Positions 35,619-48,089 of a stretch of DNA of 64,000 nt are shown here, in pieces. A program made the translations under genes and the position numbers. The stretch is from Kitagawia praeruptora (taxonomy: Eukaryota > Streptophyta > Magnoliopsida > Apiales > Apiaceae): assembly GCA_037693485.1 (NCBI GenBank), contig CM075351.1, positions 8,737,001 to 8,801,000 of the forward strand, read 5' to 3'. The notes beneath the pieces are model-generated. The model saw only the letters and a program-made list of their open reading frames with translations, was not told the origin of the DNA and ran no database searches. Position 1 is the first letter of the stretch, and each line of letters opens with the position of its first letter.

Positions 35619-38600
35619 TTATACTAAATCATCATTATCACTTAATTCATCATCTTCGGCTCCATTCTCATCTTTGTCTTCGTCTTCGTCTCTCATATCC
35701 TCTTGGTTTTCTTCTTCATTGTCATAATCTATCGAATAGTCATTTTCAAACATCCTCAAATCAATAAAAAAATTTGAAGGATCATGAATAATAACTCTCC
35801 CGACGTGTGATGATGAAGCATTTGACACTTCATTTTGTAAAGGATCATCATCATTGATTATTTTCTTCTCGTTGATTGACACACTTTCATCAACTTGTCG
35901 ACTCTTTGTTGTTAGAACCGTGTACCATGATGATTTTGCATTCAAAATATTTGGTACATAGTACACTTGATGAGCTTGGCTAGCCAACACAAAGACGTCT
36001 TCGGCATTTAGCTTTGATTTGACATCCACGGTAGTCATCCGGTGTCTATCGACTTTGACGTGTGTCGTGTGATCAAATCAATGACATTTGAAGATGATTA
36101 CTTGATGTCCATTTTGATAGAAGAGTTTTAAAACTTCTTCTAGCCTTCCGTAATAGTTTCCATAACTTTCCTTGTAAGAAGTCCCTACAAGTATAAATGT
36201 ATAAAACTTAGATACAAATAACGAAAACATTTTAAATTAAATACTAAGAATAGATTAAATTCCTTACCAATGACAACTACACCGGAATTTGGCGAAGTGA
36301 GCTCATTAGCATTTATGCAAGAAAATTTGTAACCATTGCACTTGCACGCTTTATAAGACTCCACTTTAAATATCGGACCTCTTATTAGGTCAATAAATTT
36401 CTTTTTGAGATCTTCATCATCTTTTACCTAAAACATATATGAAAAACATGATACATAGATTTATGAATAAAATTACATATATACAAATATGTGAGTATCT
36501 ATAAAAAAAAAACACATACCCTTCTTTCAAACCATTCTTTAAAGTATTCTTTTTGATATTGTTCTTTTTCTGCATCATTGAGATGGGGGTAATGTTCTTG
36601 CACCAACTTCTGGAATCCACTATATATTTACATTGAACAATAAAAAAATTAAATTGTAAAAGAATCTTACTTTAAAATATTGAAGTAAATATGGTTTAAA
36701 AGAATCTTACCGCAAGTACTTTCCAACTTCCGGTGAATTAATGAGAACATAGTATGTCACAAGTTCATGCTCATCATTACTCAAGATTCTATCTTTACAC
36801 CGTAGACTAGGATATGTCGGATACGTGTAAACCTCTAATAAATTGACATCATGAAACTTTTGAGGTACCTCGTTTCGACGTAACCGATTATGCTCTCTCC
36901 CGGTTTTGGAATCAAAAAATAACGAGCAAAAATGCAGACACTCCTCCTCAATATAGCGTTGTGCCATTGAACCTTCCGCTCGAGCTTTGTTTCCAACTTT
37001 CAATTTCAGGTTGTGCAAGTATCTCTCAACAAAATACATCCAACGCCAATTAGCCGGTCCACCCAACTTACACTCAGTAGCCAAATGTAGTGGCAAATGC
37101 TCCATCGGATTAAAAAAACCTGGGATAAAGACAGTTTCAAGTTTCGACATTATCCTTACTATATCTTTCTCCATTTTTTGCAAATCTGTGTATTTGAGAC
37201 TCGACGAGCATAAATCTTGAAAGAAGTTGCACAACTCAATAATAGGAGCAGCTACATGTTTCGGAAGTAAGTTACGACAAACGATAGGTAATAACTTTTG
37301 CATGAAAATGTGACAATCATGTGATTTCATCCTGCGAATGCATTTTGTCTTCCAATTCACACACCTAGATATATTTGAGGCAAACCCGTCTGGAAGTTTC
37401 AATGCTTCAATCCATTTGAACAACTTGTGAACGTTTTCCCTCGAAAGAACATATGGTGCATGTGGTTTCGTGCCATCACCTCGAATCCACAACTCATGAA
37501 GTACACGTAATTCTTCACAATCCTTTCTTGCTTTTGTGTTATCTTTGGACTTATTTTCATCATCCAGAATTGTGTAGAATATGTTGTCAAAGACATTCTT
37601 TTCGGTGTGCATAATGTCAATGCTGTGACGAAGGCTGAGTGTCTCCCAATATGGAAGCTCAAAAAATGGAGTTTTATGAGTCCAATTATGTGTCACGCCA
37701 TAATCCTTTGGTTTTCTATTTGTTAACTTTCCCGGAGGGGGAAATTGTATCTGCTCACACATGGTCTTTGCAAGTCCTCCTGAATGTCGAGCACACACTG
37801 ATCGTGTCTCAATACTTCCAAACCTTGTACTTCTTCTTAGGGGGTCATCTGGTTCTAAAAAATATCGAGATGTGCCATAAAAAGTAGATTTACCACCATG
37901 TTTGAGTTGTTTAGCTTTGACCTCTCCCATGCAAACTGGACATGCCAACTTACCCTTAGTGGACCACCCGCTAAGCATGGCAAGTGCAGGAAAGTCACTA
38001 ACTGTCCACATAAGTGCTGCCTTCATCATAAAATTTGTACGTGAGAACATGTCATATGTTTCCACCCCAGTATGCCATAACATTTTCAGTTCATCAATTA
38101 GAGGTCTTAGATAAACATGTAAATCTTTTGTTGGATCCGTCGGCCCGGGAATAAGAAGAGGCATGAACATGTATGGAGCCTTAGTACACATGGATGGGGG
38201 AAGATTGTACACAAAAATCACCACAGGCCATACAGTATACTCCCTAGCATGTGCATCACGAAATGGGTCAAATCCATCAGTAGCGAGTCCGAGTCTAACA
38301 TTACGAATGTCCTTTGAAAATCTTGGAAATCTACGATCAAATTGTTTCCATTCATCTCCATCAGCGGGGTGAATTAATTGACCTTCAACAACAACTCTAT
38401 CGTGGTGCCACCTCATAGATTTTGCAGTCTTTTCGGCCATGAATAAACGCTGCAATCTCATGGTAATAGGAAAGTAACGCAAGATCTTTCGCGGGATCTT
38501 CTGTTTTTTAGGATCTTTTTGCACTTTGTATCTGTCTTCTGTGCATATGTCGCATTGTGTCTTATCGCTGTTTTCCTTGTAAAACAGCATGCAATCATTC

Positions 38601-39241
38601 TTGCAAGCATCAATCTTTTCATAATCCATATTCAACCCTTTAATCATCTTCTGCGCAGTGTAGTACTTTTCAGGCAATTTATGATCATCGGGCAATACTA
38701 ATCCAATGAGATGAAGCAACTCATCAAAGCCACTGTTACTGCAATTATGCTTATTTTTCCAAGCAAGCAACTCCATGACAAACTCCAATGTTGTAAAATT
38801 GGCATTGTTGGGATAAATTGGATCAGAAGCAGCTCTCACCATCTTGTAAAATTTTTTTGCTACTTCGTTCGGTTCTTCCCCAAAATCTTCACAATCCTCA
38901 AAATCATCATGTGCATCATACATATCATCATCCGTGTGGTTAGTATTAACATAACTTGTTCCAACTTCGTCTCGCGGCCTATCTTTCTCCCCATGACAAT
39001 CCCATTTAGTATACCATTGCATTATACCATATCGATATAAATCAACTTTCACGGCATTAGGATTCTTATAATGTCCATTTCTACAATTTTTACAAGGACA
39101 TCTTATAAGGCCGTTGTCTTCCTCATCAAGATGATCTATTACAAATTTAATGAAATTATCCACGCCTATTTTGTATTCTTCCGTTAAGTATTTTGCCTCG
39201 TTAAATCGATTATGACCAATCCATTTACGATCAAATGCCAT
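35619..39241 (-). CDS. CACTA TNP2-type transposase, one premature stop
   Basis: Four exons: 39241-36711, 36619-36520, 36427-36268 and 36184-35619 (3357 nt, 1118 residues). Phases close at every junction and introns are GT/AG. The N-terminus (RKWIGHNRF to CPCKNCRN, about 6-55) is the transposase-associated domain. The Transposase_21 core spans about 250-480 (LGLATDGFDPF with Asp322, then DFPALAMLSGWSTKGKLACP). DUF4218 follows near 680-780. The C-terminal DUF4216 spans exons 3-4 (CNGYKFSC, NSGVVVIG, YYGRLEEVLKLFY). TNP2 cuts and joins the element ends. A TGA at 36078-36080 interrupts DUF4216 in the last exon; catalytic parts are intact. The stop could be a real lesion or a sequencing change. 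An acidic tail ends the protein. Confidence 0.93.
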
Positions 39242-39479
39242 CTACAAATGTAAATTCATTTATACATGAACACATATAACATTATCATAATTACACTAAT
39301 TACAACAAAAACAATCATATTCATATAATTAAGAAGAAGAAATTGCACTTACTTGAAGATTTGGGATGATCACATGAAGAGAAAATGGTGAAAAAAGAAA
39401 ATTTTATGATGAAAGAAGAGGAAAACAATGGGGAAGGGAGGACATTTTACAAAAGCGGCGACTGGAAAGAGAGAAGCAG

Positions 39480-39989
39480 TAGGGTTGCAATAAGAACACG
39501 GCTAAGTTCGACCATATGCAGTCGAATTTACCAGGGCGGCTAAGTTCGACCATATGTAGTCGAATATATTAAATTCGACCGGTTTTATCAATTTTTTGCC
39601 GCTCCTTTTTTAATCATATTATTGCCGGGAAAAGGGTGGAAATTTTCGTACTCAGCACTTAATATATTCGACCACATATGGTCGAATTTATTTCCACTTT
39701 AGGCGGGAAATGATATTCAGCTTTTGCCGGGAATTAAATTCGATGAGTTGGTCAAGATTGGTCGAAAATGTCTACAAATTCGACCGTTTATTTTCGACTT
39801 CTTATAAATTCGACTGGTTGATTAGTGTCGGTCGAAAATAACATTAATTTCGACCAACTATTTTCGACGTTTAGTAAATTCGACCCCTTATGGTCGAAGT
39901 TAGCCGCGCCAGTATTTTCGACCCGGTATGGTCGAACTTAGCCGAAGTCGAAAATGGGTAGTCGAATATGGCCTGTTTGTGTTGTAGTG
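39480..39989. repeat. CACTA right subterminal repeats (TTCGACC)
   Basis: More than fifteen TTCGACC/GGTCGAA words in both orientations fill the last 500 bp, ending in GTTGTAGTG. The region is also upstream of the transposase start at 39241, so it doubles as that gene's promoter region. Confidence 0.85.
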
Positions 39990-39992
39990 CAT

Positions 39993-41084
39993 GTCCAAAT
40001 CATATATACTTGGTATAAACTGTAACCTAAACAACATGAAAATTGCAAGCATATAATTAAGAGATGAAAGTTGCCCTGTAACATGAAAGTCTTCTATTAT
40101 AATGAACGACTAACTTGAGAAACTTGTACAAGTGAAAATGTAATACATATACCGAAATCATCCCAAAAGATTGTGGTTCCAACTGTTGTTGCTTATCGGG
40201 CAGACAATCAACCAGGTTTATACTTGGTCAATTCACGAGCAGCTGCCCCACCCATCCACCAAGGATTTCTAGTAACATTTTTTAAAAAAATGACATGGAA
40301 GAGAAATAATCATAATAGCTTAAAAAAATATGCAAACAACCAACTATTATATACTATATTGTCATGCCACAAAATCCTAGCTAATTTACAGTATCAATTA
40401 TTATGTAGATTAAAGAATTATTGTAGAAGAGAGATATAATAAAACTCTAACCTGTAACCTTTGCTAATTTTTTTTATTCTACAAGAAGACAATGTTAATG
40501 AAAGAAGAAAGAAAACCACATTCAGAATAGGGAAACAAATTACATAAAATCCAGGCTAGTTAAATTCAACACACTGATCCCACAACGAATTAAAAGAAGA
40601 TGAGTCACTTCAAGAATAACAATGTTAATCCATAAACCTTGGAGAACATGGATTTTTTTTTAAATTTAATTACAAACCTGGGTCACAATTTGTTCAAGTA
40701 TTGCATACTTCCTGCATTGTCTGCATATTTGAACAAATGGGTAATGGGGTTCACAACATCCAACACAATTAATGTTGGTGCTTTAAAAAATTCAATTTTC
40801 AGAATTCATAAGACAAACAAACGCACGACACAGGTTCTTATAATTAACTACCCTATATGCATATCTGTGTGCGACTGTGTGTACACGTATCAAACAGAAG
40901 CTATAAACAAATAATGGAAAAAATCCACAAGTCGAGTTACCTGAAATATGAGAAATGGAATTTTGGAGAAGGCGAAACCTCAGACCTAACACAGAGAGGT
41001 GTCATGTTTCAGTTCAGGGATCGGGCTGTTGTACTTTTGTGGCACTTTTGTAAATATGCATGCTACAAGGGCTTATTGGTCATT
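39993..41084. other. Flank of the CACTA insertion, probable Helitron interior
   Basis: No gene is recognised. A compositionally richer patch at 40175-40270 could be a captured gene scrap; I could not name it in either strand. Confidence 0.35.
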
Positions 41085-41604
41085 TCACAAGGTTTTTTTT
41101 TTTTTTTTGGCTAATTTTACCCGTGTTTTGCTCTATTATATATAGAAGAAGATTCCAAAACTAGCACTCCTGTAAAGAGAGGGTAAAAATACATAACTGT
41201 CCTAAAATGTTAACCATTATATATATGTATTTTACCTAATGTAAATTACATTAGGTGTTTTTAGTAGTGAAAGAAATGGCATACCTCATTGCTTCACGTA
41301 GATATTGGGTTACCTATTCTACAAGCATTAGACACACAGCACTACATAATACATATCATTTATCACATAAACCACAATCAGCGCTCATATGCTACAGTCA
41401 ACAAGTAAAAAAGGTATTACAGGAAGAACAAGAGTAACGGCAAACATGCAGTTCATGGCCCTTGATATCATCTAGAGCCCGTATTTTGAATGATTCAACA
41501 GTTAAAAAACGATGACACTTTTAGACAACCATATTTATAGAAAGATAGCAGAGCCCAAACAAGAGAGAAGTGAGTATACTCTAGGAATAACAATATCATC
41601 AATC

Positions 41605-42240
41605 CACTACAAGGAAAACAGGCTCAGACAACGGTTTTTGCCCGTCGTCTGATGCCCTGTTTTCCTGTTGTCTATTGAGGCGCCGTCTGATGCCTATATC
41701 AGACAACGGTACCAAAACTGTTGTGTGAGCCTTCTTCGACAACAGTCCGTATTTACTGAAACGTTGTGTGAATACCAGAAACAACAACAGTATGCTTTTA
41801 AAAAGTATTGTGCAAACTACATTACAACAATGGTCCTTAACTCAGAAACCGTTGTTCTAGGCATGTTTAGACAAGGGTTTTTTGTTTTTGGTTGTGTTGT
41901 CCATTTCATTTGCATCCAACACAACATTAATTGGTTGGGTTGCAGTATAGTTTTATAGACAATGGTCTTCTATATCTGTGATGTTGTGTTAAATACTTTC
42001 TCACAATGGTTTTATAGAAAGAAACCATTGTTGTTTCGTTTGTTAGACGATGGAATTGTTTTAAAAAGTGTTGTCTGAATATTTGTTACACAACGGTTTA
42101 GTTGAACAGAAACCATTGTAGTTTTTGTTGTTCAATGTAATAGTTTTATAAAGTGTTGTCTGAATATTTCGTTCACAAGGGTTTTAATTGTTAGATTCGT
42201 TGCCTGAGCTGTTTTATAAAGATTGTTGTTGTACGATATG
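41605..42240. repeat. Left subterminal repeats of the Pack-CACTA (AGACAACGG)
   Basis: Words such as CAGACAACGG, CGACAACAG, ACACAACGG and GTTGTCTGA recur in both orientations across about 600 bp. The matching field at the right end is 48090-48513. Confidence 0.85.
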
Positions 42241-42480
42241 ATTTATAACATGTTTTCTTATAAATGCTCTCATTGGATAAAAATAAACTAGACAATGCAC
42301 CAATAAAATACTATCATTACGGCCAATATTCGCTATTACAACGAACTAAAATCCACCATTACAACCAAAATTCATCACCAACCAACTAAAATTCAACCAC
42401 CTAATGCCATTCAAATTTCTAAACAAAATCAATTACAGAACCTAAAAATAAACTCCAAGAAAAAACATACAGGGCTGAGT

Positions 42481-42871
42481 TCTCCCATTGTGCCCGTGGT
42501 CCACACCTGCGGTGGAAACATGAACGTTTAGATGCTAATCCTTAAGAATGTAGTTACAGTAACCATACCAACACAAAAAAATACAAACAGAGATACCAGT
42601 AAAAGTTAATGCATGAAGTACTACACTAAGTAACCTAAAGGGAAAAAAAATAAGTGATTCGTATATATTATCTGGCAAGAGTATAATAAGTTCCATTTTT
42701 TCTTTTTTATAACAGATGTTCAAGATATGCTACAGATATATATTTACAAATGGATTCATGTAATTTGAAGATGAAGATTTTAAAATCGACCTCATCTGCA
42801 GTGTGGAACTCTGATAGGCTTATTCTTCGTTCTTCCAACACAATTTTTTCCTTCTCCACAAGTTCCATAAC
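42481..42871 (-). pseudogene. Captured fragment: BCAT-like aminotransferase (class IV)
   Basis: Two exons with canonical splice sites, 42871-42791 (27 residues) and 42516-42481 (12 residues). They encode EERRISLSEFHTADE and then VWTTGTMGELSP. This is the C-terminal pyridoxal-phosphate region of plant branched-chain-aminotransferase-like proteins (fold type IV), where the TGT motif contacts the cofactor. The rest of the gene is absent. Confidence 0.8.
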
Positions 42872-43225
42872 CTGTAACATGAGAATTATGTATTACCAGT
42901 TGGCTAGAAGTTATGCAAACATCATATAAAGCTGATCAGCAGAAGCCAATAGTTGCAGTCAACAGAAACCAAGTGAACTAATATGCATATTTCATTGATC
43001 GTAAAATTAGCATATTTATAAGATTTCAAGATTTTAGCATCTGTATGCAATGTATGTGGAAAACAAAACAAAACAAAAAGGGTACATGCCGACATGAGAA
43101 GGCATAGACAAGACTAGGTGCTGGTGACTGGTGAGTAAGCAGACATTTAGAACCATACTTATTTTCTTTTAAAATAACAAATCCTTCTTTGTGCCCAGAT
43201 AACAATTAGGCGAGAGCACTCTTAC

Positions 43226-44370
43226 CTAAATGTATCAAGAATAGAAGGACCAGCCAGCACATCACCACTAGTTGATACCATGACCGGGTCAACCACTAGA
43301 GCTGCCTTAAAAAATACAGCCAAAATCAGCTCTGAATCCACACAATTGTAACCAGAAAAATGTAAACACTACATATACCTTGAACTGGATATTGCTTCAA
43401 GCTATCATACAGCACTTTCACCATGCCTACTGTGGGAAGCATGCCTGTTTTTACCTGATATAAATACCATTTCAATTTTAGTGGTTGCATTTTAATGATA
43501 ATTTTAGTGCATCCAAATTCTAAATCAAATATTTATTTAGTCCACCACAATTACCCTCATTATCAGTCACCATCTCCAGTGGACCTTCACATGTGACATG
43601 TTTATATTATTGTTGCTTACTGGTCTATCAGAAATACCAAGCTACCCTATTCAAATTATCTATTGCTTTAATCCAATCCAAAATTTACTGTAACAATTAA
43701 TGAATTAATCGTCAAAACATCCCAACATTCTGACAGACAAACCAACTTAAACGGCCACAATATACCTTCCTGCATCAGCTGATTAAGACAAAGTATTAAA
43801 TATTGTAATCTTTGTAAAATGTAACGCTTCCTGTCATAGATTTATAGCTCATTGGTGCAGTTTGGGTGTAAATTATCAGATACGATATAATTAGATAATA
43901 TCATATCACAGTTTCAATGCTTCGCAGAAACACACAATCCAACTTACCAACTGTGAAGTAGTTGAGCTGACATACAAAACGGGAACACCTCAAAACAAAT
44001 ATACACATACACCATGATTAATGATGATAAACTAGCAAGCAAAAATAGTAGTAACTTACAACAACGACATGCATGTCTGAGAGGACAGATTGCAACTGCT
44101 CTGAAAAAAATCTCTCTGGCACGATGTTCACACCCTAATAAAGAAAAAATTCTCTGAATAAGATTAATAACTAATGCAAACTCCACTTGATAGTTAACAT
44201 AACATAAATTATGCAGTCTTACTTGAACCCCAACAGTGTTCTGTGCAGTGACAGCAGTTATTACAGTAGTGCAATACAGTACTCCACGAGCAGCACAAGC
44301 TTTAAGATCGGCTTGGATTTCGGCACCAGCTCCTGAATCAGAGCCGGCAACAGTCAAAACATGAGGTATT
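43226..44370 (-). pseudogene. Captured fragment: TH1/ThiD domain (HMP-P kinase)
   Basis: Four exons in correct order, each with AG/GT borders: about 44370-44223 (HVLTVAGSDSGAGAEIQADL to VTAQNTVGVQ), 44134-44060 (GVNIVPERFFSEQLQSVLSD), 43454-43379 (VKTGMLPTVGMVKVLYDSLK) and 43301-43226 (ALVVDPVMVSTSGDVLAGPS). This is the N-terminal hydroxymethylpyrimidine-phosphate kinase domain of the plant thiamine enzyme TH1. The genomic structure, introns included, was captured. The thiamine-phosphate synthase half and the rest of the kinase are missing, so it cannot work as the enzyme. A short frame just upstream (44384-44450, GLFNPKAVHGTNVFAVE) is not identified. Confidence 0.88.
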
Positions 44371-44808
44371 CTTTACTTAGAGCATCCACTTTCTACAGCA
44401 AAAACATTAGTCCCGTGCACTGCCTTGGGATTGAAGAGCCCGGACGGCTGAAATTTTAGCATAAACACTTGCATCTGGCCTGGTATGGAAGATACTAAGA
44501 TTAATTCAACTTAACAAGGCTTTTACCCACGGATTTGCTCCGTTTATAAGTATAGTAAACAAACATCAGTCCCGACTGTGAACCTACTTGGTGATTTTAT
44601 AGCACATATTTGAGTTCTAAATAAGGGTATTTGTTCAAGAAATGTATGTCAATGTGGAAGGAATATGTGGGGACTAAAACACCAACATTGTGGCATCTCC
44701 TCCACTACAAGGTTTCTTTGACTTGCCACAACCCAAAAAACTTTATTAAAGAACCACCAACCATACTACTTGTATTATTCTTTTGACAAAGATAATCATC
44801 ATTTCTAC

Positions 44809-45246
44809 CTTCAAGTGCAATACTGCATATTCAATGGCTGCCCCAGCTCCAGAATATTTTGTCTGCAACAGAAACAAAAGGTAATTATCATACTAAAGAC
44901 TATTAAGATGCTGGTTAGTTGATGTTGCGGTGATTAAAAGAATTAGGAAGTAGTCAACTTTTCCAATATAATGTGAAGGCAAAGATGCAAACTTTAATGC
45001 TGTCAGGGCCAAACAGAATGAGATTCTAAAGTAAGCAGTTTTTTTTACTAAGAAAAAGAATCCAGATGATGTTTTGATTGAAAAACATTTTATATAAACC
45101 AAGAGTTCATGTGAAATCAATTATCTTGCCTTGTCAAATGGAGGGACCATGTTAGCAATGTTTCGGACAATGAAGGCCTCCCCTGGCTGAAAATTGAGGA
45201 TGTGTGATGGGCAAACTCGAGAATCTGAACAAGCAAACACCAAGAA
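44809..45246 (-). pseudogene. Captured fragment: beta-carbonic anhydrase
   Basis: Two exons: 45246-45130 (39 residues, FACSDSRVCPSHILNFQPGE to ANMVPPFDK) and 44862-44809 (18 residues, TKYSGAGAAIEYAVLHLK). CSDSR carries the first zinc-ligand cysteine and the Asp-Arg pair of beta-carbonic anhydrases. The next exon, with the His and second Cys ligands, is absent. The first intron starts with GC rather than GT, either a GC-AG intron or a mutation. Confidence 0.9.
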
Positions 45247-45348
45247 CTGCAAAAAAATTGAAACAGAACTGTAATTAGTAACTAAATGCACCAAATTATC
45301 AAATGTTTACAGACTAGTTATCTTAAGAAAAAGGAAGATATCACTCAC

Positions 45349-45514
45349 CCGAAATACCAATGACATCCATATCTGGAAAATCCCTTTGAAGAAATTCCAA
45401 AAGATGTTGAACACCCTTAGACACCATGTTCATTCCCATTGCATCCCCGGAGAAATGTAAAGATTCTTCCCCGCCATAGAGCACTGAATTCTTTGCAACC
45501 AAGCAAACCTGCTA
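45349..45514 (-). pseudogene. Captured fragment: HMG-CoA reductase
   Basis: The minus strand encodes SRFAWLQRIQCSMAGKNLYI, then after a small frame-breaking deletion SGDAMGMNMVSKGVQ and DFPDMDVIGISG, followed by a GT donor at the position of a known HMGR intron. DAMGMNMVSKG is the signature of the catalytic domain of the mevalonate-pathway enzyme. The break near 45452 means this piece is not an open exon. Confidence 0.88.
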
Positions 45515-45896
45515 GACCTGCAAGCACAGAACACGAAACTTGTTACATATGACAAGTGCAAAAGCACTGTGATAAGAGTTAATAACATAGAGTAAGTCAA
45601 TAATATAGCCTTGCATTAATAGACTTTAAGATAATATTGCCGAACACTACCATTTAAATGGATCTGAAGAAGCTGGAACTTCAATTTGGTTAAAGGTTGT
45701 TAATCCATTTCTTACAAAATCGACAACAAAAAGGCACATAATAAAGAATGTTTCAGAGTGTATCCTATAAAGATGGAGTGATAACATAAAACATAAATCA
45801 ACTGTGATGAAAAGAGTACACACACATAAAGTCTCTTCTAAACAACTCAGAACAAACTCTACAAATCTCGATCTACAATAAATATAAAAGGATACA

Positions 45897-45922
45897 GAGA
45901 GAGGGATGAGAAAGAGATAGAG

Positions 45923-45960
<38 letters not shown>

Positions 45961-45965
45961 AGAGA
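45897..45965. repeat. GA microsatellite
   Basis: Interrupted GAGAGG and pure GA repeats, next to the captured gene fragments. Confidence 0.9.
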
Positions 45966-46439
45966 GGGAGAGATGAATACAGAGACAATTGAGTGAAGCC
46001 AATCGAACCAATTGAACCTAAGCTAAGAAATCAATTGAATATAAATTGAAAAGCCCCTAATTCGAGGGGGAGAAATCGAAGAAACCCTAATTTGAAGAAG
46101 TCTCAGACCAAAGTCTTAGATCGAAGCCTCAAACCAAACGAAATAGATGGTGAAAACCAATTCAGACTGAGAAAGTTGGGCAAGTGAAATGAGATTCATA
46201 GAAAAGAGAGGGCGGCTGAGCGCCTGAGCCTATATCATGCGTTTGTGGTTGAAAGGTGGGAAATAAAAATTTGATAACGGGGGAAATAAAAGTTTGACAA
46301 GGAGGGAAATGAAATATTGGGCAGGGTGGGAAACTAAAATTTGATAAGGGGCAAATAAAAATTAAGTGGTTGATTACTAAAATATTATATAAGATAAATT
46401 TGAAAATTTTTAATTATTTTTGCACATCACTAAAATGAT

Positions 46440-47700
46440 AAACACTCATTTTAATGTTGGAAAAATATAATCTAAAAATAAAAAGGTCGGGTTGTACGAC
46501 ATTTTAACAAAAATGTAGTAAAAGTGCTGCTTCTTTTAACGGGGCACGATCCAAGTTCACTGAATTATTTTTTTGAATGATTTCTTCAACGATCGAACCG
46601 TACGGATGTTAATAAACACTCCTTTTAGTGTTGAGAAAAAATAATCCAAAAATTAAAAGGTCGAGTTATACGAGATTTTAACAAAAACGTAGTAAAGTGA
46701 TATTTCTTTAACGGGACACGATCCAGATTCACTGAATGATTTTTTTTGAATGATTTCTTCGACGATTGAACTGTACGAATGTTAATAAACACTCATTTTA
46801 GTGTTGGAAAAAAATAATCCAAAAATAAAAAGGTCTGGTTGTACGAGATTTTAACAAAAACGTAGTAAAAGTGATGCTTCCTTTAACGGGGCACAATCGA
46901 GATTCACTGAATGATTTTTTGAATGATTTCTTTGACGATCGAACCGTACAGATGTTAATAAACACTCATTTTAGTGTTGGAAAAAAATAATCCAAAAATA
47001 AAAAGGTCAGGTTGTACGAGATTTTAACAAAAACGTAGTAAAAGTGATGCTTCCTTTAACGGGGCACGATCCAGATTCACTGAATGATTTTTTTGAATGA
47101 TTTCTTCGACGATCGAACCGTACGGATGTTAATAAACACTCATTTTAGTGTTGGAAAAAAATAATCAAAAAATAAAAAGGTCGGGTTGTACGAGATTTTA
47201 ATAAAAACGTAAGTGATGCTTCCTATAACGAGGCACGATCCAGATCACTGAATAATTATTTTGAATGATTTCTTCGACGATCGAACCGTACTAAAGTTAA
47301 TAAACACTCATTTTAGTGTTTGGAAAAAATAATCAAAAAATAAAAAGGTAATGTTGTACGAGATTTTGACAAAAACGTAGTAAAAGTACTGCTTCCTATA
47401 ACGAGGCACAATCCAGATTCACTGAATAATTTTTTTGAATGATTTCTTCGACGATCGAACCATACGAAAGTTAATGAGCACTCATTTTAGTATTGGGAAA
47501 AAATAATCAAAAAATTAAAAGGTCGGGTTGTACGAGATTTTAATAAAAACGTAAGTGTTGCTTCCTATAACGAGGCACGATCCAGATCACTGAATAATTT
47601 TTTTGAATGATTTCTTCAACGATCGAACCGTATGAAAGTTAATAAAAAGGTAAGGTTGTACGAGATTTTGACAAAAACGTAGTAAAAGTTCTTAGTTGAT
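46440..47700. repeat. Tandem array, ~173-bp unit, about seven copies
   Basis: CACTCATTTTAGTGTTGG starts near 46444, 46617, 46790, 46963, 47137, 47305 and 47479, giving periods of 168-174 bp. Each unit contains AAAAGGTCGGGTTGTACGAG and ACGATCGAACCGTACGGATG. A truncated unit ends the array. It lies inside the Pack-CACTA. Confidence 0.95.
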
Positions 47701-48089
47701 TTTTATTATGATAAAATTATAAAAAAACACATTTTAAAATTCCACTAGTTGAGCACTAGTTATATAATTAATGTTACGATAAACAAGGCAAAATTACTAA
47801 TTTGTTACAAATCTAAAGTTTTTGTCATGATATGGGTGATGGTGTAGCCCAAATTACTATAGCTATCACAGTTCGATTTCTCCGGCCAAAACTCAAGAAA
47901 ATTCTTGTGGCATTCAAGAACATCAAGAACACGATAATCATACTCAATTTTCTACATGTTATTGAACTCAAAATCTAACATATAATATATGAAATTGACT
48001 AGAAAAACAAGATCTACAACATGATGCAATCAAAATCAACATCCAATCACGTTGTGAAATATCAAAATTTTAATAATTAAATTCGAATT

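Larger units (their letters stand above)
30717..39989 (-). mobile_element. CACTA (En/Spm) transposon, two-gene, near-autonomous
   Basis: The ends read CACTACAAGAAGTTCGGC and, reversed from the right, CACTACAACACAAACAGG. Both are flanked by the 3-bp duplication CAT (30714-30716 and 39990-39992). Subterminal regions are packed with TTCGACC/GGTCGAA. Both canonical CACTA genes lie on the minus strand: TNP2-type transposase (35619-39241) and a second, PF03004-like protein (31363-35261). The only obvious lesion is one in-frame stop in the last TNP2 exon. The element is inserted next to or inside a Helitron-like sequence. Confidence 0.95.
30546..41152 (-). mobile_element. Probable second Helitron, split by the CACTA element
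   Basis: The minus-strand sequence at 41152 starts TCTTCTTCTATATATAATAG after host A and continues AGCAAAACACGGGTAAAATT. This parallels the 5' end of the Helitron at 28834. A hairpin (ACCCGT/ACGGGT) lies at 30555-30574 with CTAG on both sides. Read on the minus strand it gives a 3' end at 30546 but is followed by A. Read on the plus strand it ends CTAG at 30585 and is followed by T. The pairing of these two ends into one element of about 1.3 kb, excluding the CACTA insertion, is therefore uncertain. Confidence 0.4.

Noticed and set aside
44517..44560. Hairpin-like sequence (CCCACGGATTTGCTCCGT, then TATAG) resembling a Helitron 3' end
   Set aside because: Stem is only 5 bp, the end is not CTRR, and no partner 5' end was found.
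46440..47700. CRISPR-like array
   Set aside because: Units are ~173 bp head-to-tail with no repeat-spacer structure, in plant nuclear DNA inside a transposon.
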